From the NCBI GenBank assembly GCA_013375455.1, contig JABXJT010000035.1, forward strand, positions 1 through 47,638: a DNA stretch of 47,638 nucleotides, read 5' to 3'. Positions 16,948 to 25,417 of the stretch are shown piece after piece (the stretch's first letter is position 1; each line of letters opens with the position of its first letter). A program made the position numbers and the translations under genes. The notes under the pieces were generated by a model, which saw only the letters and a list, made by a program, of their open reading frames with translations, made no database searches and was not told where the DNA came from. The stretch is from Candidatus Helarchaeota archaeon. GTDB taxonomy: Archaea; Asgardarchaeota; Lokiarchaeia; Helarchaeales; HEL-GB-A.

Positions 16948-17787
16948 ATGAGTAAAGAGAACGAAATTGGAGACAAGTTTTTACCAAAGGATCACCCGCG
17001 CTACGTTTCCCTCAATATTAGACATAATATTACAAGAGGATTTGACGATAATGTAGTAGCTAAGGCGGGATTAATTGCTCATGGACGTGGAGAATCGTTT
17101 GATTACGTTGTTGGCGAACGCACGAACGAACCGGCGAAGGAGGCAATAAAGGCGGCAGCTGCTGCATTGTTATTGGCAGAGCATCCAGTGATTAGTGTTA
17201 ATGGTAATGTCGCGGCACTCGTGCCAAATGAAATTGTAGAATTGTCCCAAGTGGCTAATGCATCATTGGAGATTAATCTATTTTATCATACAGAAAAACG
17301 TTTGACCGCAATTAAATCTTATTTAACAAATGCTGGAGCTAAGGAAATCCTTGGATTAAACAGGGATGAACAAGTTTCCATTCCAGAAATTTCTTCATTA
17401 AGGCGGCATGTTGATCCAAAAGGTATTTACATTGCAGATCTCATCGTAGTGCCATTAGAAGACGGAGATCGGACGGAAGCTTTGAAAAAATTTGGAAAAA
17501 AAGTAATTGCGATTGATTTGAATCCACTCAGTCGGACAGCACAATGGGCGGATATTACTATCGTGGATAATATAATCCGTTGTATGCCCTTGTTAGTTCA
17601 AGAAGTGAAGAAGCTGCGTGATGAAGATCCCGAAACCTTACAAACAATAGTGAATTCGTTTGATAATAAAGAAAATTTAGGAAAAATGATAGGATTGATG
17701 GGGAAATATTTACAGGATCTAGCAGAAAAGGGAATTTACATCCCTGAAGCTGCGCAAGTTTTTGCTGAAATGAAAGAGGATGTGTGA
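16948..17787 (+). CDS. 4-phosphopantoate--beta-alanine ligase (phosphopantothenate synthetase)
   Basis: It joins 4-phosphopantoate and beta-alanine using ATP, giving 4'-phosphopantothenate for CoaBC. The 279-residue sequence matches the archaeal family: PKDHPRYVSLNIRH near the N-terminus, AHGRGESFDYVVGERT, NGNVAALVP, and the C-terminal KKVIAIDLNPLSRTAQWADI stretch. The ATG abuts the pantoate kinase stop (TAAATG), and its 3' end is close to or overlaps the next gene. The MfnA-like decarboxylase at the end of the operon can provide its beta-alanine. Confidence 0.93.
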   Translation: MSKENEIGDKFLPKDHPRYVSLNIRHNITRGFDDNVVAKAGLIAHGRGESFDYVVGERTNEPAKEAIKAAAAALLLAEHPVISVNGNVAALVPNEIVELSQVANASLEINLFYHTEKRLTAIKSYLTNAGAKEILGLNRDEQVSIPEISSLRRHVDPKGIYIADLIVVPLEDGDRTEALKKFGKKVIAIDLNPLSRTAQWADITIVDNIIRCMPLLVQEVKKLRDEDPETLQTIVNSFDNKENLGKMIGLMGKYLQDLAEKGIYIPEAAQVFAEMKEDV

Positions 17788-17788
17788 A

Positions 17789-19090
17789 ATGGAAAAGAAA
17801 CAGATTTTACAAGTAGCATTAGATTTTATGAATTTGGATCGGGCGATGCAAGTTGCCCGCGAGTCCGTGAAAGGAGGTGTTGATTGGCTAGAAGCAGGGA
17901 CACCTCTAATCAAGAGTGAAGGTATGAATTCGGTACGCACTCTGAAGAAAGAATTTCCAGATAAGATAATTGTAGCCGATATGAAAATCATGGATGTAGG
18001 TTCCGTTGAAGTAGAAATGGCTGCAAAGAGTGGTGCCGGAGTCGTTATTGTATTAGGATTATCGGACGATTCCACTATAAGTGAAGCGGTCGCAGCTGGA
18101 AAGAAATACGGTGCTCAAATCATGGTAGATATGATTAATGTGGAGAACATGATTGAGCGGGCAGCACAACTCGAACGCCTTGGTGTCGATATTATATGCG
18201 TGCACGTGGGCATTGATCAGCAAATGAAAGGCATGAAACCATTAGAAATTACGAGGCAAGTGGCTGAAATCATTACAACGCCAAAATTGGCGATTGCCGG
18301 AGGATTAAATTCTGAAACAGCTCCAAAAGCTGTTGAGGCAGGAGCTGACATCATAATTATAGGACATGCGATAACTGCTGCGGAAGATGCAGCAGATGCA
18401 ACCCGAATCCTGAAGAAGGCAATGGCAAGTGGAAAGCCTATTGTTTCAAAGTTATTTAAAAAATATGATGAAGCGGAACTGTATAAAGTTTTCAGCATGG
18501 TATCCACTCCAAATATTTCAGATGCACTGCACCGAAAACCTGCTATGAGTGGCATAAATCCCGTTTGGCTAGGGGTTAAAATGGTCGGTAAGGCCGTTAC
18601 GGTGCGCACCTATCCTGGGGATTGGTCAAAAACGGTTGAAGCAATCGATATTGCTGGGAAGGGGGATGTCATCGTGATCGATGCAGCTGGTGGAGAAGTT
18701 GCGGTTTGGGGAGAGCTTGCATCATGGAGTTGTAAAGTGAAAGAGATTGCAGGCGTAGTGATCGATGGAGCAGTTAGAGATGTTGATGACATTCGGGAGA
18801 TAAAATTTCCTGTGTTTGCGCGGCACATTACCTCAGCTGCAGGCGAGCCAAAGGGGTTTGGTGAAATCAACATCGAAATTGAATGTGGAGGAATTAAAGT
18901 CGCTCCGGGAGATTGGGTCATCGGGGATGATAATGGAGTCATAGTAATACCCAAAGCCCAAGCACAAGAAATGGCAAATCGTGCGATGGATGTCCTTGAG
19001 CGGGAAAATCGAATTAGGGAGGAAATAAAGCGGGGAAGTACACTTTCAAAAGTTTTACAATTAAAAAAATGGGAGAAAATAGTAGGCTAG
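17789..19090 (+). CDS. 3-hexulose-6-phosphate synthase fused to RraA-like domain
   Basis: The N-terminal half (about 1-210) is a TIM-barrel hexulose-phosphate synthase: LQVALDFMNLDRA, DWLEAGTPLIKSEG, ADMKIMDVGSVE, HVGIDQQ and AIAGGLN. The C-terminal half (about 215-430) is an RraA-like domain (STPNISDALHRK, VIDAAGGEVAVWGE, GAVRDVDDI). In archaea lacking the oxidative pentose phosphate route, this enzyme working in reverse makes ribulose 5-phosphate and formaldehyde from hexulose phosphate. The RraA domain's role is unclear. ATG 17789 is preferred because GAGGATGTG precedes it; ATG 17780 would overlap the previous gene. It sits inside the coenzyme A operon without an obvious pathway link. Confidence 0.9.
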   Translation: MEKKQILQVALDFMNLDRAMQVARESVKGGVDWLEAGTPLIKSEGMNSVRTLKKEFPDKIIVADMKIMDVGSVEVEMAAKSGAGVVIVLGLSDDSTISEAVAAGKKYGAQIMVDMINVENMIERAAQLERLGVDIICVHVGIDQQMKGMKPLEITRQVAEIITTPKLAIAGGLNSETAPKAVEAGADIIIIGHAITAAEDAADATRILKKAMASGKPIVSKLFKKYDEAELYKVFSMVSTPNISDALHRKPAMSGINPVWLGVKMVGKAVTVRTYPGDWSKTVEAIDIAGKGDVIVIDAAGGEVAVWGELASWSCKVKEIAGVVIDGAVRDVDDIREIKFPVFARHITSAAGEPKGFGEINIEIECGGIKVAPGDWVIGDDNGVIVIPKAQAQEMANRAMDVLERENRIREEIKRGSTLSKVLQLKKWEKIVG

Positions 19091-19103
19091 TAATGGTGAT
19101 TGT

Positions 19104-20039
19104 GTGAAAATTGTGGTTATGGGAGCAGGTGCAATAGGAAGTTTATTTGGTGGCCTTCTTGCAAAAATGGGGAATGAAGTCAGTCTCATTGGTAGGAAAC
19201 CACATATTGATAAAATTAATCAAGAGGGTTTAATTATTGAAGATGTAAGTGGGAAACTTCAAATTAAGATTCCCGCTACGTCTAATCCCAAGACTCTAGA
19301 AGCTCCCGATCTCATAATTCTCACTGTTAAAGCATATGATACTGAACAGGCTGTCAAGGACGTTCAGCCACTTTTTAAGTCCCATACTTACTTGATGTGT
19401 TTACAGAATGGATTGGGAACTGAGGACGTAGCAGAATCCATATTAGGTAAGGAGCGTCTTATTAGAGGAACCACGTCGGAAGGAGCATTGTTCTTAGAAC
19501 CTGGAAGGATCCGACATACTGGGACTGGAGATACAGTAGTTGGATATGCAAATCAAAAGCAAGATTCATTTTTGAACCAAATTAGAGATATGTTTGAGGA
19601 AGCTGGGTTTAAAACATCGGTTTCAGATGAGATTAAACGATTAGTTTGGGAAAAAATTTTTGTAAACGTAGCAATCAATCCTTTTGGAGCGCTCACTGGG
19701 CTTCGAAATGGGGAATTACTCACGATTCCTCAGTTAAAAGAATCGATGAAAGCAGCTGTTTTAGAGGGGATTCAGGTAACTGAGAAATTAGGATTAAATA
19801 TAAATAGACAGACTCCTATCGAGAAAGCGTTTAAAGTTGCTAAAATGACAGCAAAGAATAAAAATTCTATGTTACAAGATATTGAAAAAGGTAAAAGAAC
19901 CGAAATCGATTTCATAAACGGTGCACTCGTAAAGAGTGGTAAAAACTTAGGGGTTTCCTGTCCGATTAATTCAGTATTAACGGCATTAATTAAAGGATTA
20001 GAAAAAAGAAACGAAATACTAAGCCTTATGGTGAATTAA
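19104..20039 (+). CDS. panE: Ketopantoate reductase
   Basis: It reduces 2-dehydropantoate to pantoate with NAD(P)H, the substrate of pantoate kinase in this operon. The Rossmann motif GAGAIGSLFGG opens the protein. The family signatures LQNGLGTEDV, the lysine-containing RLVWEKIFVNVAINPFGALTG region, and the C-terminal TEIDFINGALV are present; the length of 311 is normal. The start is GTG 19104 with GGTGA a few bases upstream. In characterised archaea this enzyme is the feedback point for coenzyme A, so regulation by CoA is plausible. Confidence 0.93.
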   Translation: MKIVVMGAGAIGSLFGGLLAKMGNEVSLIGRKPHIDKINQEGLIIEDVSGKLQIKIPATSNPKTLEAPDLIILTVKAYDTEQAVKDVQPLFKSHTYLMCLQNGLGTEDVAESILGKERLIRGTTSEGALFLEPGRIRHTGTGDTVVGYANQKQDSFLNQIRDMFEEAGFKTSVSDEIKRLVWEKIFVNVAINPFGALTGLRNGELLTIPQLKESMKAAVLEGIQVTEKLGLNINRQTPIEKAFKVAKMTAKNKNSMLQDIEKGKRTEIDFINGALVKSGKNLGVSCPINSVLTALIKGLEKRNEILSLMVN

Positions 20040-21248
20040 ATGGAAATGGAAGGTCTTCCGGAAGAAGAAGTGTTTAATCAAATATTGGAAACCCTAAAAC
20101 AAGGTGATATGAGTTATGATTCGGGTCAAATTCTCGGATCGATGTGCACCAAACCACTTGCGCTTAGTATTAAGCTTTATCAAAGATTTTTTGATCGTAA
20201 TTTAGGGGATCCTGGACTTTGGCGCGGAACATGGAAACTTGAGAGAGAAGCTATCAGAATTCTAGGCACTCTACTCCACAATCCTCGTGCAACGGGCTAT
20301 ATTGTCACAGGAGGTACAGAAGCAAATCTAATGGCTATGAGAATTGCGAGAACTTCAAATTTTAATGGTGCTCCCGAAATAATTGTCCCAATTTCCTCAC
20401 ATGCTTCTTTTGATAAAGCTGCAGACCTTATGAGGTTAAATATCGTTAAAATACCACTCACATCAGAATATACAGTTGACGTGGAAGCGGTAGAAGAAGC
20501 AATTTCAAAAAATACGGTTGCAATTATCGGAATTGCAGGTACGACCTCTCTCGGAGTCGTTGATCCCATTGATAAACTTTCTGAAATTGCACTGGATCGG
20601 GGGATTTACCTTCACGTGGATGCCGCTTTTGGAGGTCTCGTACTTCCATTTCTAGAAAAGATGGGTTATAATGTGCCATCCTTTGACTTTCAATTGGAGG
20701 GAGTTCAATCAATCACCGCAGACCCGCATAAAATGGGGTTGGGTCCAATTCCAAGTGGTGGAATCCTCTTTCGCAATAAAGAAATTTTAAAAAAGCGACA
20801 CTATGAAATCCCATATCTGGCGGGGGGGAATATTCGACAAGCGACCATTGTGGGAACTCGTAGCGGGTATGCCGCAATTGCCACGTGGGCGATCTTCAAA
20901 TGCTTAGGGCAGAAAGGATATATGAAAATTATCGAAAAGTGCATGAAATTGACCAATTTATTAAAGGATCGCCTAAAGCCGATCGAGGGAATTCGAGTAA
21001 TAAATGATCCACCTCAGATGAATATATTAGGATTCACTTCTGAGTATAAATTAAAGGCGATAGAAAAGAGATTACGGAAGAGAGGTTGGGCCCTTGGCGC
21101 TTTTCCAGATCTTTTACGAGTCGTTGTTATGCCGCATATCAAAAAAGAGCACATTCAAAAGTTCGCCAATGACTTGGAAGAAATCATGCTAGAAATCCGA
21201 ATGAGTAGTAAAAAAAGAAAAGTTAGGGATTTTACTCCGGTTGCATGA
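20040..21248 (+). CDS. mfnA: MfnA-like aspartate/tyrosine decarboxylase (PLP)
   Basis: This 402-residue group II PLP decarboxylase carries the lysine motif DPHKMGLGP, VTGGTEANLMAM, HASFDKA, and HVDAAFGG for cofactor binding. Archaeal members decarboxylate aspartate to beta-alanine, tyrosine to tyramine for methanofuran, or both. Its position as last gene of the coenzyme A operon, directly after the ketopantoate reductase stop (TAAATG), argues for aspartate as substrate; this is inference. It ends 8 bases from the convergent ridA gene. Confidence 0.92.
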   Translation: MEMEGLPEEEVFNQILETLKQGDMSYDSGQILGSMCTKPLALSIKLYQRFFDRNLGDPGLWRGTWKLEREAIRILGTLLHNPRATGYIVTGGTEANLMAMRIARTSNFNGAPEIIVPISSHASFDKAADLMRLNIVKIPLTSEYTVDVEAVEEAISKNTVAIIGIAGTTSLGVVDPIDKLSEIALDRGIYLHVDAAFGGLVLPFLEKMGYNVPSFDFQLEGVQSITADPHKMGLGPIPSGGILFRNKEILKKRHYEIPYLAGGNIRQATIVGTRSGYAAIATWAIFKCLGQKGYMKIIEKCMKLTNLLKDRLKPIEGIRVINDPPQMNILGFTSEYKLKAIEKRLRKRGWALGAFPDLLRVVVMPHIKKEHIQKFANDLEEIMLEIRMSSKKRKVRDFTPVA

Positions 21249-21256
21249 AAATATTC

Positions 21257-21637
21257 TTAAGGAATATACGCAACCGCTTCAATTTCGATTTCAATATCGA
21301 GTGGCAGCCGAGCAGCTTCCACGCAAGAGCGGGCGGGAGGCTTATCGGTAAAATATTTTCTATAAACCCTATTCATTTTATTGAATTTATTCATATCTTT
21401 TAAAAAAACGGTAGTTTTAACGATGTTATCCATCGTTCCCCCTGCGGCTTCAATAATTCCCTTGACATTCTCCATCGTTACCCTCACTTGATCCTTAAAA
21501 ACGTCTGGAATTTTTTTTGTTTCGGGATCCAAAGGTGCCTGCCCAGAGATGAAAAGCCAATTTCCAACTTTTATGCCCGGTGAATAAGGGCCAGCTGGAG
21601 GCGCCCCATTTTCCGCGATTATTACTTCTTTCTTCAT
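21257..21637 (-). CDS. ridA: RidA family reactive enamine/imine deaminase
   Basis: This 126-residue protein hydrolyses reactive enamines such as 2-aminoacrylate formed by PLP enzymes. It shows the family pattern GPYSPGIKVGNWLFISGQ, VKTTVFLKDM, and the C-terminal PPARSCVEAARLPL segment with the substrate-binding arginine. Its start is supported by GGAG about 8 bases upstream. It is the last gene of the apt-mtnP-ridA group, 40 bases after mtnP. Confidence 0.92.
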   Translation of the reverse strand: MKKEVIIAENGAPPAGPYSPGIKVGNWLFISGQAPLDPETKKIPDVFKDQVRVTMENVKGIIEAAGGTMDNIVKTTVFLKDMNKFNKMNRVYRKYFTDKPPARSCVEAARLPLDIEIEIEAVAYIP

Positions 21638-21677
21638 AAAATAAACTCCGTTTAAAGTTAAAAGAAAAAAATTCGAG

Positions 21678-22541
21678 TTAAAATATTCCAGTATCTAAGG
21701 AATGACCGCAGTCACATTTCCTATCTTTCGGTATTTTAGCAATTGCTTTAAAGATCAAGTTTCGGACATTTTCAACGTTCTTAGTCATCACGTTAAGGAC
21801 TTCCTCAATGGTGACTGGTTCATCGCCATAAATATCCTTATCAGTTACCATACTAACGTTGGTGAAGCATATTTCAGCCTCACGAGCTAAAATGCATTCA
21901 GGATATACCGTCATTCCAATAACGTGCCAGCCTTGATTTCGATAGAAGAGAGATTCGGCTGCCGTTGAGAATCGGGGACCATTGATGCAGACGTATGTGC
22001 CGCTGTCTCTGAATTTTAAATTTAATTTTGTAGCCGTTTCAGCAAGGATGGCGCGAAGTTCAGGGCAAAATGGCTTGGCAAAAGCCATGTGACCAACCAC
22101 GGACCCTTCATAAAATGTATCTTTTCGCTGGCCAAACGTCCGATCGAATAATTGATCAATGATGACGAATGTACCGACGTCAATGTCCTCTTGTAGAGAT
22201 CCGCATGCACTTGGACTTATTATTCGAGTCACTCCAAGAGCTTTCATTGCCCATATATTCGCACGGAAATTAATCAGGTGGGGCGGGATATGATGCCCCC
22301 TTCCATGCCGTGCTAGGAACGCTACTTTCCGATTTTCCACGGTACCTAAGATAAAATTATCTGAAGTTCGCCCATAAGGCGTGAAAACTTTAGTTTCCAT
22401 TGAATTTTTTACTATTGTGGGATCGTAATTGCCACTGCCGCCCAGCAACCCAATTTCCACGGGGAGAAACTCTTCAATTTTCACTTTATCCTCAAAATTC
22501 ACGGGAATAAAAGTACAACCGATATTTCGCATTTTGAACAC
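21678..22541 (-). CDS. mtnP: S-methyl-5'-thioadenosine phosphorylase
   Basis: It cleaves methylthioadenosine with phosphate into adenine and methylthioribose 1-phosphate; the adenine is the substrate of the apt product just upstream. Signatures are LGGSGNYDP, FLARHGRGHHIPPH, SPSACGSLQ, CINGPRFSTAAES and MTVYPECILAREAEICF. The length of 287 suits archaeal enzymes. The start is GTG 22541 or ATG 22532; only 4 bases separate it from apt. A CDCGH segment near the C-terminus is a small extra Cys motif. Confidence 0.93.
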   Translation of the reverse strand: MFKMRNIGCTFIPVNFEDKVKIEEFLPVEIGLLGGSGNYDPTIVKNSMETKVFTPYGRTSDNFILGTVENRKVAFLARHGRGHHIPPHLINFRANIWAMKALGVTRIISPSACGSLQEDIDVGTFVIIDQLFDRTFGQRKDTFYEGSVVGHMAFAKPFCPELRAILAETATKLNLKFRDSGTYVCINGPRFSTAAESLFYRNQGWHVIGMTVYPECILAREAEICFTNVSMVTDKDIYGDEPVTIEEVLNVMTKNVENVRNLIFKAIAKIPKDRKCDCGHSLDTGIF

Positions 22542-22545
22542 TCTC

Positions 22546-23079
22546 TTACTCTTCTACGGGGATTTGAATAAAACTCCTCACTTTATAGCCTGCATCCTCT
22601 AAGATTTTCCGTCCGTGCAGGCTACCCGTTAATTCAATCAAGAAGCATTGTTCAACTATTTCACCCTTTAATTGCTCAACTAATTTTGCCGCAGCGATGG
22701 CAGTTCCACCCGTTGCTAAAAGATCATCCAAAATGAGGACGCGTTCACCTGGCTCAATTGCATCAACATGCATTGTAACGATATCAGGGCCGTATTCCTT
22801 CTCATACTCGTACTCAACGGTCTTATAAGGCAATTTCCCCTTCTTTCGGATTGGAATAAACCCTGCTCCTATTAAATAGGCGATCATGGACCCGAATATA
22901 AAGCCGCGTGCTTCCATAGAGACAACTTTCTGAATATTCATCGTTTTATATGGTTCAGCCATGAGATTTATGGCTTCTATCAGGGCTTCTGGGTCTTGAA
23001 TTAGTGTGGTAATGTCCTTAAACTGAATCCCTTTTTTTGGCCAATCTGGAACATTCCTGATTTTCTCTAATAAGTTCAT
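22546..23079 (-). CDS. apt: Adenine phosphoribosyltransferase
   Basis: It converts adenine and PRPP to AMP. The PRPP-binding motif is VLILDDLLATGGTAIAA, and VVSMEARGFIFGS and GFIPIRKKGKLPYKT are typical of the family. I chose ATG 23079 (177 residues) because GGAG lies 8 bases upstream; ATG 23088 directly abuts that element. With mtnP it forms an adenine-salvage operon that recycles the by-product of polyamine or other SAM-derived synthesis. Confidence 0.93.
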   Translation of the reverse strand: MNLLEKIRNVPDWPKKGIQFKDITTLIQDPEALIEAINLMAEPYKTMNIQKVVSMEARGFIFGSMIAYLIGAGFIPIRKKGKLPYKTVEYEYEKEYGPDIVTMHVDAIEPGERVLILDDLLATGGTAIAAAKLVEQLKGEIVEQCFLIELTGSLHGRKILEDAGYKVRSFIQIPVEE

Positions 23080-23310
23080 CTTTTCCATCTCCGTAAATTA
23101 AACTATCATTTTAGATTCCTTTAATTAATCGATTATTATAATTTTCTGAGATTGTATTGAAAATATTTTATCACCATGGAACTTATGATTAGAATAAAAA
23201 TTGGACACATCAAAATTCTAGATGGTATATTGAAAATATTCACAGACTTTTTGAGATTATACTTTTCTTTTTTATTCAAGGTAAAAAAAATTGGAGGTTG
23301 ATAAAGAGCA

Positions 23311-23397
23311 GTGAGCAAGCATGATTATTTTATATTTTTTCTTGGTGCAGGCGTTCTATTCATCTTTATCGTTTTAGTTGGAATATTAATCGCGTGA
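23311..23397 (+). CDS. Predicted 28-residue single-pass membrane peptide
   Basis: A GTG at 23311, preceded by a strong GGAGGTTGAT element ending about 10 bases upstream, opens 29 codons to TGA. The peptide has a short polar N-terminus (SKHDY) followed by one continuous hydrophobic segment rich in Phe, Ile, Leu and Gly. It is divergent from apt and lies in a 405-base gap otherwise empty of genes. Function is unknown. Small size is the main doubt; the ribosome-binding site is the main support. Confidence 0.45.
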   Translation: MSKHDYFIFFLGAGVLFIFIVLVGILIA

Positions 23398-23493
23398 GGT
23401 TAGGAAAAAAAGGAAAAAAAATAGGTATTTTACTTCATTTTTCATATGATTTTCCTTGATTTTTAGTTCTCCTTAGCCTTTTTGATTGTTTTT

Positions 23494-24018
23494 TTAGCTT
23501 TTTTTCACTAAGGCTTTTGCACTTTCAATCCATTGTTTGACGTCGTTTTTGGTAGGGGCTTTGTTAACATCCCCATGCCAGCCCGGCTTTTCTTCCAACT
23601 CGTCCGCAAACTTTGTCATTTTCTTATGAAGTGCGTCTGCCTTTTGTTTACTTAATTCTTTTACAGTTTCAATCTCCATCTCAAAAAGAAGGTTCGTGTA
23701 TTCTTCGGCGGCGCGCCTCACCCGAAATAGATCTGCCATACAAATCCATTTATACAGGAGTTTCGGGCTAATACCGGTAGCTTCCGCGATTTCCACGAGA
23801 GACGCAAGTCTTAAATCTTCAGTCGTCTTTATTCCCACCTTCTTGAGATCTTCGGCGTATTCTTCGCCAATCCCTTCGATTTCTATAACGTCCTCGATTT
23901 GTGTTGCTTCAGGTGTTTTCGAGGCGAGTTTTACTTTTTTTTTTCGCCTTTTTCTTGCCTTTCTTTTTGGTATCGGCTCCTTGTTGGGGTGTTTTCTCGG
24001 CAAATGCCTTCGTGACAT
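23494..24018 (-). CDS. Helix-hairpin-helix (DUF4332-like) domain, likely C-terminal part of the subtilisin
   Basis: Beyond its basic N-terminal residues, this frame encodes a helix-hairpin-helix domain: EIEGIGEEYAEDLKKVGIKT (about 47-66), then ATGISPKLLYKW and further helices to residue 174. Such domains bind DNA or mediate protein contacts. The frame overlaps the end of the upstream protease. The lysine-rich linker GKKKAKKK of the protease continues as KKKVKLASKTPEATQ here if one base of the ten-A run (23935-23944) is skipped. The ATG at 24018 lies inside the protease coding region and has little support as an independent start. I read this as the C-terminal domain of a frameshifted or recoded fusion protein. 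Confidence 0.6.
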   Translation of the reverse strand: MSRRHLPRKHPNKEPIPKRKARKRRKKKVKLASKTPEATQIEDVIEIEGIGEEYAEDLKKVGIKTTEDLRLASLVEIAEATGISPKLLYKWICMADLFRVRRAAEEYTNLLFEMEIETVKELSKQKADALHKKMTKFADELEEKPGWHGDVNKAPTKNDVKQWIESAKALVKKS

Positions 24019-25192
24019 CTACACGACCTTTCCCTTGTGTATTGGGATCTAACTCAAGATCCATCGCTGTATTCATTAGGAGTTCTTTGACTTCCTGAGG
24101 AGTAATGTCAGGGAATTCGGCTTTGATCAAAGCAGCAACGCCCGCACAATGTGGAGTTGCCATTGACGTTCCACTGGCTTGCGTGTGATGATCATCAATG
24201 ATGGTGCCCATTGCTGTATCTTTTGCACGTGCTGCAATGATATCGACTCCAGGTAACACGATGTCAGGTTTCACGCGATTATCTAATGTAGGACCGCGCG
24301 AGCTAAACCAAGCGATGTTATCGTTGTCATCAGAAGCTCCAATAGTAATGACTTTTTTTGCACATCCAGGTGATCCGACAGTACTCGATCCGGGACCCGC
24401 ATTTCCAGCGGCAATACAAACAATGACGCCCTGGTCCATTGCAGCTTCAACAGCCATTGAACACGGATCGGTTCCATCGCAACTCCCAGGAACGTTGGCA
24501 CCCAAGCTCAAATTCATCACGTGGGGGTTCTGTTTGGCGGCCCACTCAATCCCAGCAATAACACCTGAAAATGTTCCAGACCCATTTGAAGCCAACACTT
24601 TTGCGGCGATTACTTTTGCTTCGGGTGCAACACCTACATATGTTGAATTGGATGCTTTTCCGTTTCCCGCAATTGTTCCAGCGATATGTGTTCCGTGTCC
24701 ATTTCCATCAAAATATCCCTCACCCGTAAAATCTTCGGAGGCAACTAACTTCCCTTTGAGATCCGGATGCTCTCCATCAACGCCCGTATCGACCACCCCT
24801 ACGATCATACCTTCTCCTTTATTTTTCATTTCCTTCCAAACTGTGGGTGCTCCGATATGGGGCACGCTTTTATCAAGGCAGGTGTGAACTTCCATGTCCT
24901 CATGGAACAAATCTAGATCTTTATCTTTACTTGCCTTCAGAATTTCATTAGCAGGCATCTCAACTGCAACCGCTTTTATTATTTCATAGACATACAGCAC
25001 TTTAGCTCCTTGGGCCTTAAGTTTTTCAGCCATTGCTTTTGGATCTTTCGCTTCTATAATTACTGGCATTAAAGCATCTTTTAACGCATTAACTTTTACT
25101 TTTTCTAGAAAACTAGCACGTTTGAATTTTTTCGCATTGAATTCTGCCTTTATGCCGGCATCTTTCTTAGCTGATTTTTTACCTTTTGGCAT
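23909..25192 (-). CDS. Intracellular subtilisin-like serine protease (S8)
   Basis: The catalytic triad is clear: D135 in VVDTGVDGEHPDL, H166 in NGHGTHIAGT and S343 in GTSMATPH, with the oxyanion Asn264 in AAGN. An N-terminal propeptide-like domain covers about 30-105. There is no signal peptide; the N-terminus is lysine-rich (PKGKKSAKK), so a cytosolic enzyme is likely. After residue 405 the protein becomes a lysine-rich linker. It stops eight codons after a run of ten A residues; a one-base shift there would join it to the helix-hairpin-helix domain downstream. Either the genome has a homopolymer mutation or error, or frameshifting is used. Confidence 0.9.
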   Translation of the reverse strand: MPKGKKSAKKDAGIKAEFNAKKFKRASFLEKVKVNALKDALMPVIIEAKDPKAMAEKLKAQGAKVLYVYEIIKAVAVEMPANEILKASKDKDLDLFHEDMEVHTCLDKSVPHIGAPTVWKEMKNKGEGMIVGVVDTGVDGEHPDLKGKLVASEDFTGEGYFDGNGHGTHIAGTIAGNGKASNSTYVGVAPEAKVIAAKVLASNGSGTFSGVIAGIEWAAKQNPHVMNLSLGANVPGSCDGTDPCSMAVEAAMDQGVIVCIAAGNAGPGSSTVGSPGCAKKVITIGASDDNDNIAWFSSRGPTLDNRVKPDIVLPGVDIIAARAKDTAMGTIIDDHHTQASGTSMATPHCAGVAALIKAEFPDITPQEVKELLMNTAMDLELDPNTQGKGRVDVTKAFAEKTPQQGADTKKKGKKKAKKKSKTRLENT

Positions 25193-25417
25193 ATTTCTTT
25201 CATCCTCTTTGTTAATTTCAAAAATATTTCTAAATTTTTTTGTGATTATTTATTTTTATTCATTTTTATTAAATAGTTATTGCATAATTTTTTAATCATT
25301 AAATCAAATATTAAGGAATTTTAATAAGCAAGAATTCCGCTTAGATTAAATAAATGAACTGTACGTGTAATAGATTTGCCAAAAGAAAATAATAGATAAT
25401 AGTAAAGGGGTTTTAGT

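Noticed and set aside
24018..24018. Independent start for the helix-hairpin-helix gene
   Set aside because: The ATG lies within the protease coding region without a convincing ribosome-binding site, and the frame matches the protease linker after a one-base skip.
24198..24887. Long open frame of 229 codons on the + strand opposite the subtilisin gene
   Set aside because: It is antisense to a protein with an intact catalytic triad and has no family features.
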